Of a stretch of DNA of 5,179 nt, positions 3,894 through 5,179 are shown piece after piece. Where the stretch lies: contig JAUZQS010000337.1 of assembly GCA_030950875.1 (NCBI GenBank), positions 1 to 5,179 on the forward strand, written 5' to 3'. Origin of the DNA: Mariprofundaceae bacterium (GTDB lineage: Bacteria > Pseudomonadota > Zetaproteobacteria > Mariprofundales > Mariprofundaceae). The stretch's first letter is position 1. Each line of letters starts with the position of its first letter. The translations under genes and the position numbers were made by a program. The notes beneath the pieces were generated by a model. The model was given only the letters and a program-made list of their open reading frames with translations. It did not search any database and was not told where the DNA came from.

Positions 3894-5179
3894 ATGACTT
3901 CTGAAGCAGATACCCGAGCCAATTTTATTGACCCAGCTTTAGTCTCATCGGGATGGCTGAGTCACCAAATTATTCGAGAATATTACTTTACAGATGGGCG
4001 TAAATTAGCTGGCAATCAACGAGGTAGCCGCTGCTTTGTTGATTATCTCCTACACGCAGATAATCAACACCTCGCCATCATTGAAGCCAAAAAACAATCA
4101 GCACATCCGACACAAGGGCTTCAACAAGCGATTGATTATGCACAGAAGCTCAGCATCCGTTTTATCTATTCAACCAATGGCGAGAAGATTTATGAGTTTG
4201 ACCTTGAATCTGGCAAAGGCGAATATATTAAGGAATACCCAAGCTCCGATGAACTGTTAGCTCGATATACTGGACAAACCAGTGATTTGAGTCGGAAGCT
4301 GCGAAATATATCATTTCATCTTGAGGCTGGCATGCAGCCTCGTTATTACCAAGAGCTTGCTGTCCATGCTGCGACAGATGCTATTGGCAATGGCACAGAT
4401 CGCATCCTGCTCACATTGGCAACAGGTACAGGCAAGACCTTTATCGCATTCCAGATTGTTCACAAACTATTTCAAACGCGCTGGAACCGTCATGAGTTTG
4501 GCAAGCGCAGACCTCGAATACTTTTTCTGGCGGATCGCAATATTCTTGCTGATCAAGCCATCAACACATTTAACACTTATGAAAATGACCTGGTTAAGAT
4601 CGATGGTGAGGAGATACGCAGCCGAAATGGTGTTGTGCCAACCAATGCACATATCTTTTTTGCCATTTACCAGGCTATTGCTGAGCGTGAGAATATTGGT
4701 GGTTATTATAAGGAATACCCTGCGGATTTCTTTGATCTCATCCTGATTGATGAATGTCATCGTGGCGCTGCAAACAATGAAGGTTCATGGCGAGCCATTC
4801 TTGATCACTTCTCGCCAGCCATACACCTCGGCCTGACCGCGACACCAAAGCGCACGGATAATATCGACACATACACCTATTTTGGTAAACCTGTGTATGA
4901 ATATTCGTTGAAAGAAGGCATCAATGATGGCTTCCTTACCCCTTACCGGGTGAAGCGGATTCGCACCAACCTAGATGAGTTGGTGCTCACTGCTGATGAT
5001 CAAATCATCAAAGGCGAATCGAATCAAGATGTGTATGCAAGCAATGACTTTGATAAAAAGATCGTTGCCGATGAACGCACTGATCTGGTTGCCAAGGCGA
5101 TTTTGGATAACATCAACCCGATGGAGAAAACCATCATCTTTTGCACCAATCAGCCCCATGCATTAACCATGCGGGATAT
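3894..5179 (+). CDS. hsdR: Type I restriction endonuclease / DNA translocase subunit (HsdR), 3' end outside window
   Basis: 428 complete codons are present and the frame is still open at the window end; EcoAI-like HsdR proteins have about 800 residues. It is the motor and nuclease of the type I complex, pulling DNA with ATP hydrolysis and cutting away from an unmethylated site. The N-terminal PD-(D/E)xK nuclease shows D50 (FVDYLL), E64-A65-K66 (IIEAKK) and a QxxxY motif at Q78-Y82. The SF2 helicase motor follows: Walker A ATGTGKT (176-182), motif Ia FLADRN (211-216), Walker B DECH (286-289) and motif III TAT (315-317). IIFCTNQ (414-420) lies at the opening of the second RecA-like domain. ATG 3894 is the only ATG, GTG or TTG in this frame after the TAG at 3816, and MTSEADTRANFIDPAL fits HsdR N termini. 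No good Shine-Dalgarno sequence precedes it. No frameshift or missing motif is seen in the visible part. Confidence 0.96.
   Translation, partial: MTSEADTRANFIDPALVSSGWLSHQIIREYYFTDGRKLAGNQRGSRCFVDYLLHADNQHLAIIEAKKQSAHPTQGLQQAIDYAQKLSIRFIYSTNGEKIYEFDLESGKGEYIKEYPSSDELLARYTGQTSDLSRKLRNISFHLEAGMQPRYYQELAVHAATDAIGNGTDRILLTLATGTGKTFIAFQIVHKLFQTRWNRHEFGKRRPRILFLADRNILADQAINTFNTYENDLVKIDGEEIRSRNGVVPTNAHIFFAIYQAIAERENIGGYYKEYPADFFDLILIDECHRGAANNEGSWRAILDHFSPAIHLGLTATPKRTDNIDTYTYFGKPVYEYSLKEGINDGFLTPYRVKRIRTNLDELVLTADDQIIKGESNQDVYASNDFDKKIVADERTDLVAKAILDNINPMEKTIIFCTNQPHALTMRD

Noticed and set aside
4321..4760. Open frames of 141 codons (+) and 97 codons (-) within the hsdR region
   Set aside because: Both lie in other frames of the continuous HsdR reading frame, which carries all the expected nuclease and helicase motifs.

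Overview
The window carries most of a type I restriction-modification (hsd) locus lying directly downstream of a tRNA gene. The moderate-to-low GC content, the tRNA 3' end (CCA encoded, G discriminator, a CCCCA acceptor strand as in gammaproteobacterial tRNA-Gln) and the protein sequences suggest a proteobacterium, probably a gammaproteobacterium. Genus cannot be fixed from the sequence alone.

Layout, all on the + strand: (1) positions 1-30 are the 3' end of a tRNA, probably tRNA-Gln, followed at 59-93 by a strong intrinsic terminator. (2) Positions 94-250 are the leader of the operon, with a G-rich tract, a 9-bp inverted repeat and a 12-bp perfect palindrome overlapping a candidate -10 box. 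(3) hsdM (251-1705) encodes the N6-adenine methyltransferase subunit. (4) A BRO-N/prophage-antirepressor-like gene (1702-2544) overlaps hsdM by 4 bp. (5) hsdS (2546-3469) encodes the specificity subunit. It starts 1 bp after the BRO gene but is cut off in its second target-recognition domain. (6) A 158-bp MITE-like element (3464-3621) with perfect 23-bp terminal inverted repeats supplies the last Met codon and the stop codon of the shortened hsdS. (7) Positions 3622-3893 hold no recognisable gene. (8) hsdR (3894 to the window end, incomplete) encodes the restriction/translocase subunit, with an N-terminal PD-(D/E)xK nuclease followed by a helicase motor.

In an intact system, two HsdM and one HsdS form the methyltransferase and two HsdR add ATP-dependent translocation and cleavage. 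Here HsdS has lost the end of TRD2 and the second conserved coiled-coil region. The complex may therefore be inactive. Alternatively it may use a homodimer of the truncated HsdS, which still holds TRD1 and the central conserved region, and recognise a symmetric site. The tight hsdM-BRO-hsdS spacing points to one transcript. hsdR is separated by 424 bp, has no clear ribosome binding site and may have its own promoter. The system type is known. The points most worth checking are the element-truncated HsdS, the BRO protein inside the operon, and two operator-like palindromes (216-227 and 1883-1901).
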